From Bacteroidales bacterium (GTDB lineage Bacteria > Bacteroidota > Bacteroidia > Bacteroidales > P3): a stretch of 44,519 nt of DNA. The DNA is taken from positions 1-44,519 of the forward strand of contig JAFVWV010000152.1 of assembly GCA_017501495.1 (NCBI GenBank), written 5' to 3'. The notes under the pieces are model-generated. The model saw nothing but the letters and a program-made list of their open reading frames with translations. It did no database searches and was not told the DNA's origin. Both the position numbers and the translations under genes were made by a program. Positions 1-8,218 of the stretch are shown here, in pieces. How positions within the stretch are numbered: the stretch's first letter is position 1; each line of letters begins with the position of its first letter.

Positions 1-218
1 GACACGCGGTGTCCTTGTTCGGCAAGCGAAAACATTCTGTCAAGGAATTCATCCAGGTCCTCGTCTGTTGCCTGCATTGAATGCACCATATCGTCGACAC
101 GATATGTCATAACGGCTGGCGACGATACGGTCAAGGGCTCAATTTCTTCTTTCTGGCAGCTTACGGAAAGCATACCCAACATGGCGCACAGCGCCACTGC
201 TTTGTAGTTAATCTTCAT
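1..218 (-). CDS. Putative lipoprotein, 3' end outside window
   Basis: Only the first 72 codons are inside the window; the gene continues past base 1. The protein starts MKINYKAVALCAMLGMLSVSC, a short basic start, a hydrophobic stretch and a lipobox (L-S-V-S-C), so it should be a lipoprotein processed by Lgt and signal peptidase II. The rest is acidic (EEIEPLTV, DEDLDEFLDRM) and I recognise no domain. It starts 4 nt after the stop of the preceding gene and is the last visible member of a four-gene leftward operon headed by a sigma factor, so it may belong to the regulon or sensing arm of that system. Function unknown. Confidence 0.75.
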   Translation of the reverse strand, partial: MKINYKAVALCAMLGMLSVSCQKEEIEPLTVSSPAVMTYRVDDMVHSMQATDEDLDEFLDRMFSLAEQGHRV

Positions 219-222
219 TTTC

Positions 223-726
223 TTATATTTTTTTGTTTGTTGAACTGATTTTTTCGAATTGTTTTTCGAGCAAGATATCTTCTTGTATATCGTTTTCTAC
301 GTCATATACACAAATGGACAGCTCTTTCGGGTCAAGGACCACAAAATCTTTCCTGTCGATTGTCTCTGTTTGGGTGTAGGTTGCCGTTTTCTTGGGCATT
401 CTGTAAAAGTGCAGGTTGTTTTTCCCCTCTATGTATTTTTCTCTGATTTCTTTCATTGTTGCATGTGGCAGTTCCATGTTTTCCAGCAACTGGAACCATG
501 TGGCGGTGTCCTTGGCCTGGAGTGTTACGGCGTCGATGGTGACGGTGTCGGCGATGCGGAGATTTTTGACGAAGCCCGCGGCCACGTCGGGGCAGTGCTC
601 GTAGCGCAGAAAGAGCGGATGCAGCTCGCTGCGCTCGGCACGACGCTGCGCCTGCCACAGCCACAGCGCCACGGCGGCTTCGGCCACAACGGCCACAACC
701 AACACTGTGTTCAGCCACCGTCTCAT
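223..726 (-). CDS. Hypothetical membrane-anchored protein of sigma operon
   Basis: A 167-residue protein with one N-terminal membrane segment (about residues 5-24, LNTVLVVAVVAEAAVALWLW) followed by a soluble, probably periplasmic, domain of about 140 residues with no family I recognise. I chose the ATG at 726 because it overlaps the stop of the upstream gene as ATGA (726-723), a classic coupling arrangement; a start at 750 would overlap it by 28 nt. Its place in the sigma-factor operon suggests a role in sensing or in control of that sigma factor, but no anti-sigma motif is visible. Confidence 0.7.
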   Translation of the reverse strand: MRRWLNTVLVVAVVAEAAVALWLWQAQRRAERSELHPLFLRYEHCPDVAAGFVKNLRIADTVTIDAVTLQAKDTATWFQLLENMELPHATMKEIREKYIEGKNNLHFYRMPKKTATYTQTETIDRKDFVVLDPKELSICVYDVENDIQEDILLEKQFEKISSTNKKI

Positions 727-1025
727 GCGCTGAAGATTTCTTTTGCGCATGCCAGCGCTTGAGCCGGGTCGGCACCGGCACCGACCGTCACCTTGTTGTA
801 TTCCACCGGTGCCTCGGCGCGTTGCACGGTGGCCTGCACGGCCACGAGCATAAACGCCAGCGTGACGGTGTGAGCCGCCGTCAGCGTGAGCGTCTTCCGC
901 CGCCGCCGCGCCGCCAGCCAGCGCCTGCCGTCGGCTTCGAGGTCACCGGCCAGCCGCCGCATGCCGCCGCGCACCGCCGCCTGTTCGAGCATCTGCTCGA
1001 TGTCTTTTGTCCGTTTCTTTTCCAT
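723..1025 (-). CDS. Small membrane protein, possible anti-sigma partner
   Basis: A 100-residue protein with a charged cytoplasmic-looking N-terminus (MEKKRTKDIEQMLEQAA), an arginine-rich stretch (LAARRRRK at about 37-44), one hydrophobic segment (about 47-65) and a short tail. A small cytoplasmic part followed by one membrane span, directly downstream of an ECF-like sigma factor, is the usual layout of an anti-sigma factor. I see no zinc-binding ZAS motif (HxxxCxxC), so the role is inferred from context only. A good ribosome-binding site (AGGAAAGGAG) lies just before the ATG. Its stop overlaps the next start as ATGA. Confidence 0.65.
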   Translation of the reverse strand: MEKKRTKDIEQMLEQAAVRGGMRRLAGDLEADGRRWLAARRRRKTLTLTAAHTVTLAFMLVAVQATVQRAEAPVEYNKVTVGAGADPAQALACAKEIFSA

Positions 1026-1049
1026 GGTCCGGTTCTCCTTTCCTTGTTT

Positions 1050-1559
1050 CTACATTACATCGAGTTCCTGCGCCCTGCGGCGCATCTTGTCCACCATCCG
1101 CCGCCGCCGCGAGCGCGCCGCTTCGAGCGTCGTGTGCTGGCGCACGGCTATCTCTGCCATGGAGAAGCCCTGCCTGATGAGTGCGAGCATCTCGCGCTCG
1201 GCGTCGTCGAGGCACTCGGCCAGCAGGTCGAGCATCTCGTCGTTGGCGCTGTCGTCAGGAGCCGCCAGGCCGTCGGCCGACGGGTCCAGCGCCACGTAGC
1301 CGTGTCGTCTGCGGCTGCGGCGCATGTTCCACGCCACGCTGCGCACCTGCCATATCACCCACAAGCGCTCCTGCAGCACCGTGGCGTCGGGCTTCAGGCT
1401 GTCGATACGCAGCCACAGCGCCGTCTGCACCTCGTGCAGCAGCGCCGACCACGCCTCGTCGTCGCCGCGCGACCAGTAGGCGCAGGACCTGCGCACCGTC
1501 TCCAGGTGGCGCCGCATCATGGCGGCATAGCGGTTATATTTCTCCTCCAGGTTCTCCAT
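1050..1559 (-). CDS. ECF-type RNA polymerase sigma factor
   Basis: A 169-residue sigma-70-family protein of the short ECF size. The N-terminal half, with helices rich in W and R (ALLHEVQTALWLRIDSL, WVIWQVRSVAWNMRR), fits region 2. The C-terminal half has a region-4 helix-turn-helix: DDAEREMLALIRQGFSMAEI followed by EAARSRRRRMVDKMRRR as recognition helix. It heads a leftward operon with a small membrane protein, a second membrane protein and a lipoprotein. I chose MENLEE at 1559 rather than the ATG three codons upstream; either is possible. Its 5' side holds a 190-bp palindromic repeat shared with the SDR gene that runs the other way. Targets cannot be told from sequence. Confidence 0.8.
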   Translation of the reverse strand: MENLEEKYNRYAAMMRRHLETVRRSCAYWSRGDDEAWSALLHEVQTALWLRIDSLKPDATVLQERLWVIWQVRSVAWNMRRSRRRHGYVALDPSADGLAAPDDSANDEMLDLLAECLDDAEREMLALIRQGFSMAEIAVRQHTTLEAARSRRRRMVDKMRRRAQELDVM

Positions 1560-1699
1560 TGCGGGCATACAAAATGCCGAAAGAAAAAATTTCTACCTAT
1601 ATAATACTCCGGAAAAAGACAAAATGGGTCATCGGGGTGTCGTTTTTAACAAACTTTAACTTTTGGCGCACCCTTCAAGGGGCCGTTTCGGCCTGTTTT

Positions 1700-1889
1700 G
1701 GCAGGGGTCCTCTTCGCCCGTTGTACAGTACTTGTACAGTATATGTACAGTACTTGTACGCTTTATAAACGTACAAGTACTGTACAAGTAGCGTACATAT
1801 AGCGTACAACGAGGCAAGAGGTGCCTTCTTATGCCAGTACAAGATACTGATATACAACTAACTGGAAAATGACCCCTCGCCGATTGCAG
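1700..1889. repeat. 11-bp-phased palindromic element, copy 1
   Basis: The core at 1720-1810 is 91 bp: two 41-bp inverted arms around a 9-bp spacer (CTTTATAAA). Each arm has four 11-bp steps that each contain GTAC (types GTACAGTACTT, GTACAGTATAT, GTACGCTATAT). Outside the core come CGAGGCAAGAGGTGCC, a small hairpin, then AAAATGACCCCTCGC, ending near 1889; the other flank is GGCAGGGGTCC. The same outer flanks recur, inverted, around copy 3, so the full element is about 190 bp. This is the main content of the gap 1560-2006 between the divergent sigma operon and the SDR gene. No open reading frame here is credible. Confidence 0.9.
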
Positions 1890-1977
1890 ACCGCTTTTCG
1901 GGCTTTTGGAGACAACCTTGCCGCATGAGCTGACATTAAAAATCGTGTCCGTATCGGCACGGATGAAAACTTTTGCG

Positions 1978-1985
1978 TATCTTTG
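1978..1985 (+). promoter_or_regulatory. Bacteroidota -7 box for the SDR gene
   Basis: TATCTTTG matches the Bacteroidota -7 consensus TAnnTTTG, 21 nt before the ATG at 2007. No good TTTG is seen 19-20 nt upstream, so only the -7 half is clear. Confidence 0.5.
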
Positions 1986-2006
1986 CAAAAAATTTTGACA
2001 CACGAT

Positions 2007-2813
2007 ATGCAGACGCAACAGGTAATCATCATCACCGGGGCCTCGTCGGGCTTCGGCAAGGCGACGGCAGAGCTGCTGGCCGCCAAGGGACACAAAGTCT
2101 ACGGCCTCTGCCGCCGCGCCATGGAACACGAAAAAATCAGCTACCGCAGCTGCGACGTGCGCGACCGCGCACAGGTTCAGGCCGTGGTGGACAGCATCGT
2201 GGCCGAGGCAGGCAGGGTAGACGTGCTGGTGAACAACGCCGGCATGGGCATCGGCGGCGCCTTGGAGCTGGCCACAGCAGAGGAGATAGACCTGCAGATG
2301 GGCACCAACTTCATGGGGTGCGTCAATATGTGCCAGGCGGTGCTGCCTCAGATGCGACGGCAGCGCAAAGGCAAGATTGTCAACCTCAGCTCTATCGGCG
2401 GCGTGATGGGCCTGCCCTACCAAGGGTTCTACAGTGCGTCGAAATTTGCCATAGAGGGCTTCAGCGAGGCTCTGGCGGCCGAGGTGCGGAGGTTCGGCAT
2501 TCGGGTGAGCATGGTGGAGCCGGGCGACTTTGCCACGGGCTTCACTGGCAGCCGCCGCAACAGCGAGGCCACCTTGCGCGACCCCGACTACGGCCCCGTG
2601 TTCAGCCGCAGCCTTGCCATCATCGAGAAAGAGGAGAACGGCGGACTGAAGCCCGAGGTGCTGGCGCGGCGCATCGTCAAAATAGTCGAAGCTAAGCGTC
2701 CGTCACTGCGCTACGTGGTGGCCAACCTCGAACAATGGCTGTCGGTGGTCATCAAGCGCATACTCAGCGGCAACCAGATGGTGGCCATACTGCGCAACTA
2801 CTATAAAAGCTAA
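2007..2813 (+). CDS. SDR-family NAD(P)-dependent oxidoreductase
   Basis: A 268-residue classical short-chain dehydrogenase/reductase. It has the Rossmann cofactor motif TGASSGFG near the N-terminus, NNAG further on, and the catalytic YSASK (Y-x-x-x-K) preceded by a Ser-rich strand (VNLSSIGG). The tail after the fold is long and basic (about 40 residues ending NQMVAILRNYYKS), which may touch the membrane. I chose the ATG at 2007 because the promoter -7 box lies just upstream. Substrate is unknown. A serine palmitoyltransferase and a GNAT acyltransferase lie 2.3-4.6 kb away, so 3-ketosphinganine reductase is a reasonable but unproven guess. It ends 4 nt from the convergent NagB-like gene. Confidence 0.85.
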   Translation: MQTQQVIIITGASSGFGKATAELLAAKGHKVYGLCRRAMEHEKISYRSCDVRDRAQVQAVVDSIVAEAGRVDVLVNNAGMGIGGALELATAEEIDLQMGTNFMGCVNMCQAVLPQMRRQRKGKIVNLSSIGGVMGLPYQGFYSASKFAIEGFSEALAAEVRRFGIRVSMVEPGDFATGFTGSRRNSEATLRDPDYGPVFSRSLAIIEKEENGGLKPEVLARRIVKIVEAKRPSLRYVVANLEQWLSVVIKRILSGNQMVAILRNYYKS

Positions 2814-2817
2814 TCCA

Positions 2818-5016
2818 TCAACCCTTCATCGAGTCCTTGACCTCGAGCAGACGCTTGATGGGCACCATGTATTCGGCAAATTCAGCATAGGTCATATCCT
2901 TGAGGTAGATCATGCCGTAGGCGCGTTCGAGCATGGGGTCGGCCGAGCGGTAGAAATAGTCGTCGCCCAGCAAGCGGCAGACGTCGGCGTGCTGCTCGAC
3001 CCATACTTTCTGAGCCAGCTCGCTGAAGGGGCCGTCGTGCTCATAGCTCGGAAACTCGGCTCCGCGCTGGCTGAGGTAGCAGGTGTCGAACATGTTTTTG
3101 ATGACGGCGAAGGAGTTGAGCGAGACGGGAATGAGCGTGTTCACCTCGCTCAGGTGCCAGCGGCTCCAGACGTTGCGGTAGCCCCATACATGGAGGTCGG
3201 CTTCGGGATGGGCGGCATGGTAGGCGTCGAGAGCGGCGCTGAGGGCTATAAGCGTCTTGAAATGGGTGTCGGGGCCGCTGCCTTCGGGGTCGAGGGCCAG
3301 GCTGACGATGTTGGGGCGTATGCGCTCGAGCAGGTCGCTGATGGGGCGCACGTCTTTCTCAGGGTCGGGATAGTGGGGGAAGATGTCGTCGCTGTAGAAC
3401 GGCAAGCGGAGATGGCTCACCTTGTCGCTGCCGAGGCCGAAATGAGCCCATACAAGTTCGGCCTCCATCTCGCGCAGCCAGCCTTTGGCTGTGTGGAAGG
3501 TATCGGGCTCGCGGCGACCGGCTTCGAAGACCTCGAGCTGAGCCACCTCGCCCTGCACAAAGTCGCGCAGCTGGTCGACAGTGCTGAATCCGCGGGTCTG
3601 CATCCATTTACGTGCCAGACGACGGCTGACGGCATAATGCTGCAGCGATTGGTCGAGGCTGGCGATACCGTGCAGGTAATGGGTCAAGTCGTCCTGATAT
3701 GTGGTGGTGAAGAGGGCCGAGATATCCTCGTCGCGCAGGGCCAGCTCCTGCGGGTGAATGCGGCGCAACATGTGACGGTAGACGCTGAGCAGGTATTCGC
3801 TGGTGACGGAGGTGTAGCCGCTGGTGCAATAGGCAAAATAGTTGTGTATGGTCTTGGAGCGGACGAGATGGTGCAGATATGGGAAATATGCCAGCTCGAC
3901 GTCGTCGTGATGTGGCGAGGTGTGGAGAATGACGGCATTGTCGGGCAGGCGCAAGCCTCTCTCAATCTTGGAGCGCACCTCCTGTGCGGTGACCTTTGGC
4001 AGGGCGGCCTTGGCGGCAGGCAGTTCGGCGGCCGAGGCGCGGGTGATGAAAAAGCGGGCCGAGGGCAGGCGCTGCAGACAAGTGGCAGGGAACTGCTGCG
4101 TGGGCTCCTGCAGCACCGAGCCAGCCACAACCTTGGCCTTCGACTGTCCGGCAGCTATAATCACAGCCACACACTGAGGGTTGAAAGTGATGGTCTCAAG
4201 ACCCATGGTGACCACCGCCTTGCGGCGCACGGCGCTGATGCCGCCGAGGTCGCCTGCGGCAGCGGCCTGGCTCTCGTAGTTGAGGGTGGTCAGTCGCGTG
4301 TGCGAGAAAGGGCTTGAACCGCGCACGTTGAAGGCAATATGGCCGTCCGGCCCGATGCCGCCGAGGAAGAAGCCGATGCCGCCGAGGTCGCGTATCTTGC
4401 CCTCGTAGCGGGTGCAGAACTGGTCAAACATGCGTATGGCCCGCTGCTGAAGCTCTTCCTGCTTGCTGCACGCAATGCGTGTGCGGAGCGAGAGGTCGAT
4501 GCGGCCACCCTCGAACACCTCGCCCAGATTGCTGGCTCCACCAAGGGCACGCTGCTCTTCCTCGTTGAGAAACCATGTGTTGATGAGGTGCGTCTTCTGC
4601 GGGTCGAAGCCGAGCAGGTCGACATAATATTTCTTGACAAAATAGCGGAACGAGCGTTCATGCTCGGGATTGATGGGGAAGAACTCATCGAGTTGGAAAA
4701 AATGGAGCGAGCGGAAGTCGGGTTTGCCGATGCCGAGCTTGCCGATAAGTCCCGATGAACTTTCACGGTCCCAGTTGTCGCGGTAGTATTCGAGCCACTT
4801 GATGAAGAATTCCGGCGTCTTGCCGGTGGGCAGAGCCACCACACCGCCGGGGTTGAGGCTCACCCACTCTATGAAACGCAGGGCCGTCATCTGGCCCAGT
4901 GTGATGTAGTTGTCGGCCACAAGGGTCTGCGTACGGCAACACTTGAGGTTGTCGTCGAACATTGTATCAAACTGGCGGAAATATTCTTCCACCTTGCTCG
5001 CTGTGTTGTATTGCAT
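2818..5016 (-). CDS. NagB-like deaminase fused to PIG-L/LmbE-like domain
   Basis: A 732-residue two-domain protein. Residues about 25-330 resemble glucosamine-6-phosphate deaminase/isomerase (NagB): a sugar-phosphate loop VALPTGKTPEFF, LDEFFPI and GIGPDGHIAFN. Residues about 365-720 resemble the PIG-L/LmbE zinc-dependent N-deacetylase fold, with LHTSPHHDDVELAYF as the probable metal-binding start (HxxDD variant). Family knowledge suggests linked deacetylation and deamination of an N-acetylated amino sugar, but the fused protein is of uncertain substrate; known NagB proteins are only about 260 residues. The ATG at 5014-5016 follows a clear terminator of the upstream operon, so it is probably transcribed separately. 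Confidence 0.8.
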   Translation of the reverse strand: MQYNTASKVEEYFRQFDTMFDDNLKCCRTQTLVADNYITLGQMTALRFIEWVSLNPGGVVALPTGKTPEFFIKWLEYYRDNWDRESSSGLIGKLGIGKPDFRSLHFFQLDEFFPINPEHERSFRYFVKKYYVDLLGFDPQKTHLINTWFLNEEEQRALGGASNLGEVFEGGRIDLSLRTRIACSKQEELQQRAIRMFDQFCTRYEGKIRDLGGIGFFLGGIGPDGHIAFNVRGSSPFSHTRLTTLNYESQAAAAGDLGGISAVRRKAVVTMGLETITFNPQCVAVIIAAGQSKAKVVAGSVLQEPTQQFPATCLQRLPSARFFITRASAAELPAAKAALPKVTAQEVRSKIERGLRLPDNAVILHTSPHHDDVELAYFPYLHHLVRSKTIHNYFAYCTSGYTSVTSEYLLSVYRHMLRRIHPQELALRDEDISALFTTTYQDDLTHYLHGIASLDQSLQHYAVSRRLARKWMQTRGFSTVDQLRDFVQGEVAQLEVFEAGRREPDTFHTAKGWLREMEAELVWAHFGLGSDKVSHLRLPFYSDDIFPHYPDPEKDVRPISDLLERIRPNIVSLALDPEGSGPDTHFKTLIALSAALDAYHAAHPEADLHVWGYRNVWSRWHLSEVNTLIPVSLNSFAVIKNMFDTCYLSQRGAEFPSYEHDGPFSELAQKVWVEQHADVCRLLGDDYFYRSADPMLERAYGMIYLKDMTYAEFAEYMVPIKRLLEVKDSMKG

Positions 5017-5035
5017 ATTATGATGTATGTGTGTG

Positions 5036-5073
5036 TTATAAAAAAACCGCCTTGAGCAAATTCAAGACGGTTT
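5036..5073 (-). terminator. Rho-independent terminator after GNAT gene
   Basis: On the minus strand AAACCGTCTTGA pairs with TCAAGGCGGTTT (12 bp, one G-U) around a 6-nt loop and runs into a U tract (plus-strand A run about 5036-5046). It separates the spt-GNAT operon from the NagB-like gene. Confidence 0.85.
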
Positions 5074-5083
5074 GATAGTTTTC

Positions 5084-6208
5084 TCAAATGTTTTTGCCGA
5101 ATACAGCCCGTTGCATCAGCGGCGTGGTGTGGTACTGCGTCTCCCAGATTTTAACGGCCTCGTTGCCCATAATCTGCGGATTGGTGTAGGCCGTGTGCAC
5201 GTTGTGCCTGATGGCCGCCTCGTTCATATCGCTGTAGTAGATGCTGTGCACACCGCGTTTCTGCCATTCAGGCAGCACGCCGTTGAGCAGCAGGTCTATG
5301 GCGTCAAACTTGCGGAAAGCACGCAAAATATGGTACCAGCCGAAGGGAAAGAGACGTCCGCCGGCTTTCTTGTAGGCACCGTTGAGGTCGGGGATAGACA
5401 GGCCGAAGGCTACGAGCTTGTCGCTCTCATCGACAACAAACTGGACAAAGTCCAGATTGACGAAGGGGAAGTACTCGTCGATATAGACGGCTATCTCCTT
5501 CTCGGTCATAGGCACGAAATCGTAAAGATCCTTGAACGAGTCATTGATAGCGTGGAAGAACTGCCAGGCATAAGGGATGAGCTCTTTGCGGCGCTTGACC
5601 TTGACCAGCTTCAGATGGTACTTCTCCATGATAAGCTTGTTGAGGCGGGCCACCTTGTCGGGCACAGGCTGGTTGGCTTGCATCGAATATTGCTGCCACT
5701 TGCACTTCACTTCGTAGCCTGCCCGCTCGATGAAGCGTATGTAGTACTCCGGATTGTAAAGGGTAGAGATATTCTGGCGGGCGTCGAAGTTGTCTATCAC
5801 CCAGCACTCTTTGTCCATATCGGTGAAGCCGAAAGGACCCTCAATCTCGTTCATGCCGTGCACGTGTCCGTACTCTACCACCTTTTCGAGCAAAGCCGTG
5901 AAGACGTCGTAGTCTTCAATGAAATCGAACCATCCGAAGCGCACGGCTTTCTTGTTCCAATGCTCGTTGACGGTGCGGTTTATGATAGCAGCCACACGGC
6001 CCACCACCTTGCCATCGCGATAGGCCAGATATAGTTCACGCGAGCAGTGCTCCAGCGAGGGGTTCTTCTTGCTCAGCAGGTTCACCTCGTCGAAGTTGAG
6101 CGCCGGGATATAGGTCGGCACATCTTTGAAAAGCTTATTTGGGAAAGCAATGAAGCGGCGCAGGTCGCTGCGTCCGCTCACGGTTTTTATCACTATATCT
6201 GACATCAT
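5084..6208 (-). CDS. GNAT-like N-acyltransferase next to spt
   Basis: A 374-residue protein with an acetyltransferase (GNAT)-like layout: N-terminal strand and helix region (about 20-120, LYLAYRDGKVVGRVAAIIN being the typical beta strands) and a second GNAT-like half (about 230-350, VVDESDKLVAFGLSIPDLN, GVLPEWQKRGVHSIYY). It begins 7 nt after the stop of serine palmitoyltransferase and ends at a terminator, so the two genes form a unit. Known bacterial ceramide synthase (bCerS of Caulobacter) is of the GNAT type, which makes sphinganine N-acylation a plausible role here; that is inference from context. Two tandem ATGs (6208 and 6205) are possible starts. Confidence 0.7.
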   Translation of the reverse strand: MMSDIVIKTVSGRSDLRRFIAFPNKLFKDVPTYIPALNFDEVNLLSKKNPSLEHCSRELYLAYRDGKVVGRVAAIINRTVNEHWNKKAVRFGWFDFIEDYDVFTALLEKVVEYGHVHGMNEIEGPFGFTDMDKECWVIDNFDARQNISTLYNPEYYIRFIERAGYEVKCKWQQYSMQANQPVPDKVARLNKLIMEKYHLKLVKVKRRKELIPYAWQFFHAINDSFKDLYDFVPMTEKEIAVYIDEYFPFVNLDFVQFVVDESDKLVAFGLSIPDLNGAYKKAGGRLFPFGWYHILRAFRKFDAIDLLLNGVLPEWQKRGVHSIYYSDMNEAAIRHNVHTAYTNPQIMGNEAVKIWETQYHTTPLMQRAVFGKNI

Positions 6209-6215
6209 TATGGTT

Positions 6216-7409
6216 TTATTTGATTACCTCGAGTTTTTTGAAGGCCTTGTAGATTTTCTCCACTCCGACATCTATCTGCTCATGGGTGTGCGTAGCCATG
6301 AGGGCAAAGCGTATGAGGGTCTCGTCGCTCGGCACAGCGGGCGAAATGACGGGTGTGACGAATACACCGTCCTCCAGCAGCTCATGGGTGATGGTGAAGG
6401 TTTTCACATTGTCTCGTATGAAGAGCGGAATAATAGGCGTCTGCGTGTTGCCAATCTCGAAGCCGAGGTCTTTGAAAGCCTTGAAAGCATAACGCTGGTT
6501 GTCCCAAAGGGCGGCGTTGCGTTCGGGCTCGCTGCGCATGATGTGCAAAGCCTCTATCACAGACGCAGTACTGGCCGGTGTGATGCTGGCTGTGAATATG
6601 TATGGACGCACACTGTGTTTCATCCAGTTGATTGTCTCCTTGTCGGCAGCAATAAATCCACCCACCGAAGCAAGACTCTTGCTGAATGTGCCCATGACGA
6701 GTTCTACATCTTTGAGCTTGCCGAAATGATCGCAGGTGCCGCGACCTTCACGGCCGAAAACACCCAGACCATGGGCCTCATCCACCATCAGCGTGGCTCC
6801 GTATTTATTGCAGATATCCACCATCTTGTCCACATGAGCCACATCGCCTTCCATAGAGAAGACTCCATCGGTGACTACCAGCTTCGAAGCCTCGGCCGGC
6901 ACCTTTGAGAGCACGCGCTCCAAGTCGGCCATATCGTTGTGCTTATACTTCTGTGTGTTGGCGTAGGTTATGAGCTTGCCTTCCATGATAGAAGCGTGCA
7001 CGCGCTCGTCGTAGAAGAGATAGTCGCCACGGCTGACAATATTGGGAATAACGCCGCTGTTGGCCAGAAAACCTGCCGAGAAAAGCATTACACCGTCTTT
7101 GCCGAGAAACTCGGCCAGCTCGTCCTGCAGCTGTATGTGGATGTCAAGAGTACCATTGAGAAACGGCGAACCGGCACAACCAGTGCCGTATTTGTCTATG
7201 GCACGCTTGGCAGCCTCTTTCAGGCGCGGGTCGTTGGTGAGACCAAGGTAGCTGTTGCTTCCAAACATCAGCACCGGATGGTTATGGCCGGTGACATACA
7301 CCTCGGTGTTCTGCTCGCTGCAGATGGGGGTGAAGTAGGGATAAATACCCAGGGCTCTCATCTCCTGGGGGTAGGTGTATTGGGCTAACTTTGCTTGTAG
7401 CGGTTTCAT
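6216..7409 (-). CDS. spt: Serine palmitoyltransferase
   Basis: A 397-residue PLP enzyme of the alpha-oxoamine synthase family. It should condense serine with a long-chain acyl-CoA (or acyl-ACP) to 3-ketosphinganine, the first step of sphingolipid synthesis. Visible motifs are the DEAHG PLP contact at 210-214 and the Schiff-base lysine K244 in GTFSKSLASVGG. Relatives (glycine C-acetyltransferase Kbl, BioF) share these motifs. The N-terminal MKPLQAKLAQYTYPQEMRALGIYPYF and the GNAT neighbour favour SPT over Kbl or BioF, and no biotin or threonine genes are nearby. It heads a two-gene operon with the GNAT gene. Confidence 0.85.
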   Translation of the reverse strand: MKPLQAKLAQYTYPQEMRALGIYPYFTPICSEQNTEVYVTGHNHPVLMFGSNSYLGLTNDPRLKEAAKRAIDKYGTGCAGSPFLNGTLDIHIQLQDELAEFLGKDGVMLFSAGFLANSGVIPNIVSRGDYLFYDERVHASIMEGKLITYANTQKYKHNDMADLERVLSKVPAEASKLVVTDGVFSMEGDVAHVDKMVDICNKYGATLMVDEAHGLGVFGREGRGTCDHFGKLKDVELVMGTFSKSLASVGGFIAADKETINWMKHSVRPYIFTASITPASTASVIEALHIMRSEPERNAALWDNQRYAFKAFKDLGFEIGNTQTPIIPLFIRDNVKTFTITHELLEDGVFVTPVISPAVPSDETLIRFALMATHTHEQIDVGVEKIYKAFKKLEVIK

Positions 7410-7468
7410 ATATTTGTTATATTAAATCAAACTGCAAATTAACGAAAATTTTCCCAAACATCAATAAA

Positions 7469-8218
7469 TTAAAATGTTAAAATTGACCGAAGACTATCCG
7501 TAAGACTGCTTGCTCCTATTCTAAACGTCTGGTTTTTAACATATTCATCACTCATGATTTTTTTCGCCAATTGGGCGTATTCTACTGCCTCTTCGGGCTT
7601 TCTGATGCCTCCAGCAGCCTTGAAACCGACAGTTTTTTTGTTAAATTTAACTTTATTCTTAACAACATTTAACATCACTTCGGCGGCTTCAATGGTGGCA
7701 CCCGTGCCTATTTTCCCGGTCGAGGTCTTTATAAAGTCGGCTCCCCCGTCGATTGCCACTTCGGCAGCCTTGGCAATGAGGGTAGGGGAGAGGAGTTCTC
7801 CTGTTTCGAGTATCACCTTCAAAGTACGCCCCATGCATGCCTGCTTCATGGCTTTTATTTCTGCGCAGGCAGCATCGTAGTCTCCACTGAGTATTGCTCC
7901 ACGGTTAATCACGACATCGACCTCGTCGGCTCCTTGCGCTACGGCATACTTCACTTCCTCAACCTTCAGCTCTGTCGGGAGCTGCCCATGAGGAAAAGCT
8001 CCTGCAACAGAAGCCACACCTATGCCGCTGCCCTCAAGCTCATGCTTGGCCACACCAACAAAACGTGGATAGACACATACAGCCGCAACATGCACGTTTT
8101 CGACACCAAGTTCCTTGGTGTGCCGACAAAAAGCTTCTACACTCGCAGCTGTGTCGGTGGCATTGAGCGTTGTGTTGTCGATGCAGGTGAACACCTGCTT
8201 CGCCAAATATAAATCCAT
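7469..8218 (-). CDS. deoC: Deoxyribose-phosphate aldolase
   Basis: A 249-residue class I aldolase that splits 2-deoxyribose 5-phosphate into glyceraldehyde 3-phosphate and acetaldehyde in nucleoside salvage. The Schiff-base lysine lies in FIKTSTGK (about K164), and GFKAAGGIR holds the second active-site lysine. Other family signatures are DEVDVVINRG and KVILETGEL. Its ATG overlaps the stop of rpiB by one base (TGATG at 8220-8216), so translation is coupled. The pairing makes sense: both act on pentose phosphates. Confidence 0.95.
   Translation of the reverse strand: MDLYLAKQVFTCIDNTTLNATDTAASVEAFCRHTKELGVENVHVAAVCVYPRFVGVAKHELEGSGIGVASVAGAFPHGQLPTELKVEEVKYAVAQGADEVDVVINRGAILSGDYDAACAEIKAMKQACMGRTLKVILETGELLSPTLIAKAAEVAIDGGADFIKTSTGKIGTGATIEAAEVMLNVVKNKVKFNKKTVGFKAAGGIRKPEEAVEYAQLAKKIMSDEYVKNQTFRIGASSLTDSLRSILTF

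Noticed and set aside
1720..1850. Open frames reading LYVRYLYSTCT and similar in the palindromic repeats
   Set aside because: They come from the TGTAC units, recur in all copies in several frames and have no start signal or family match; the DNA is a repeat.
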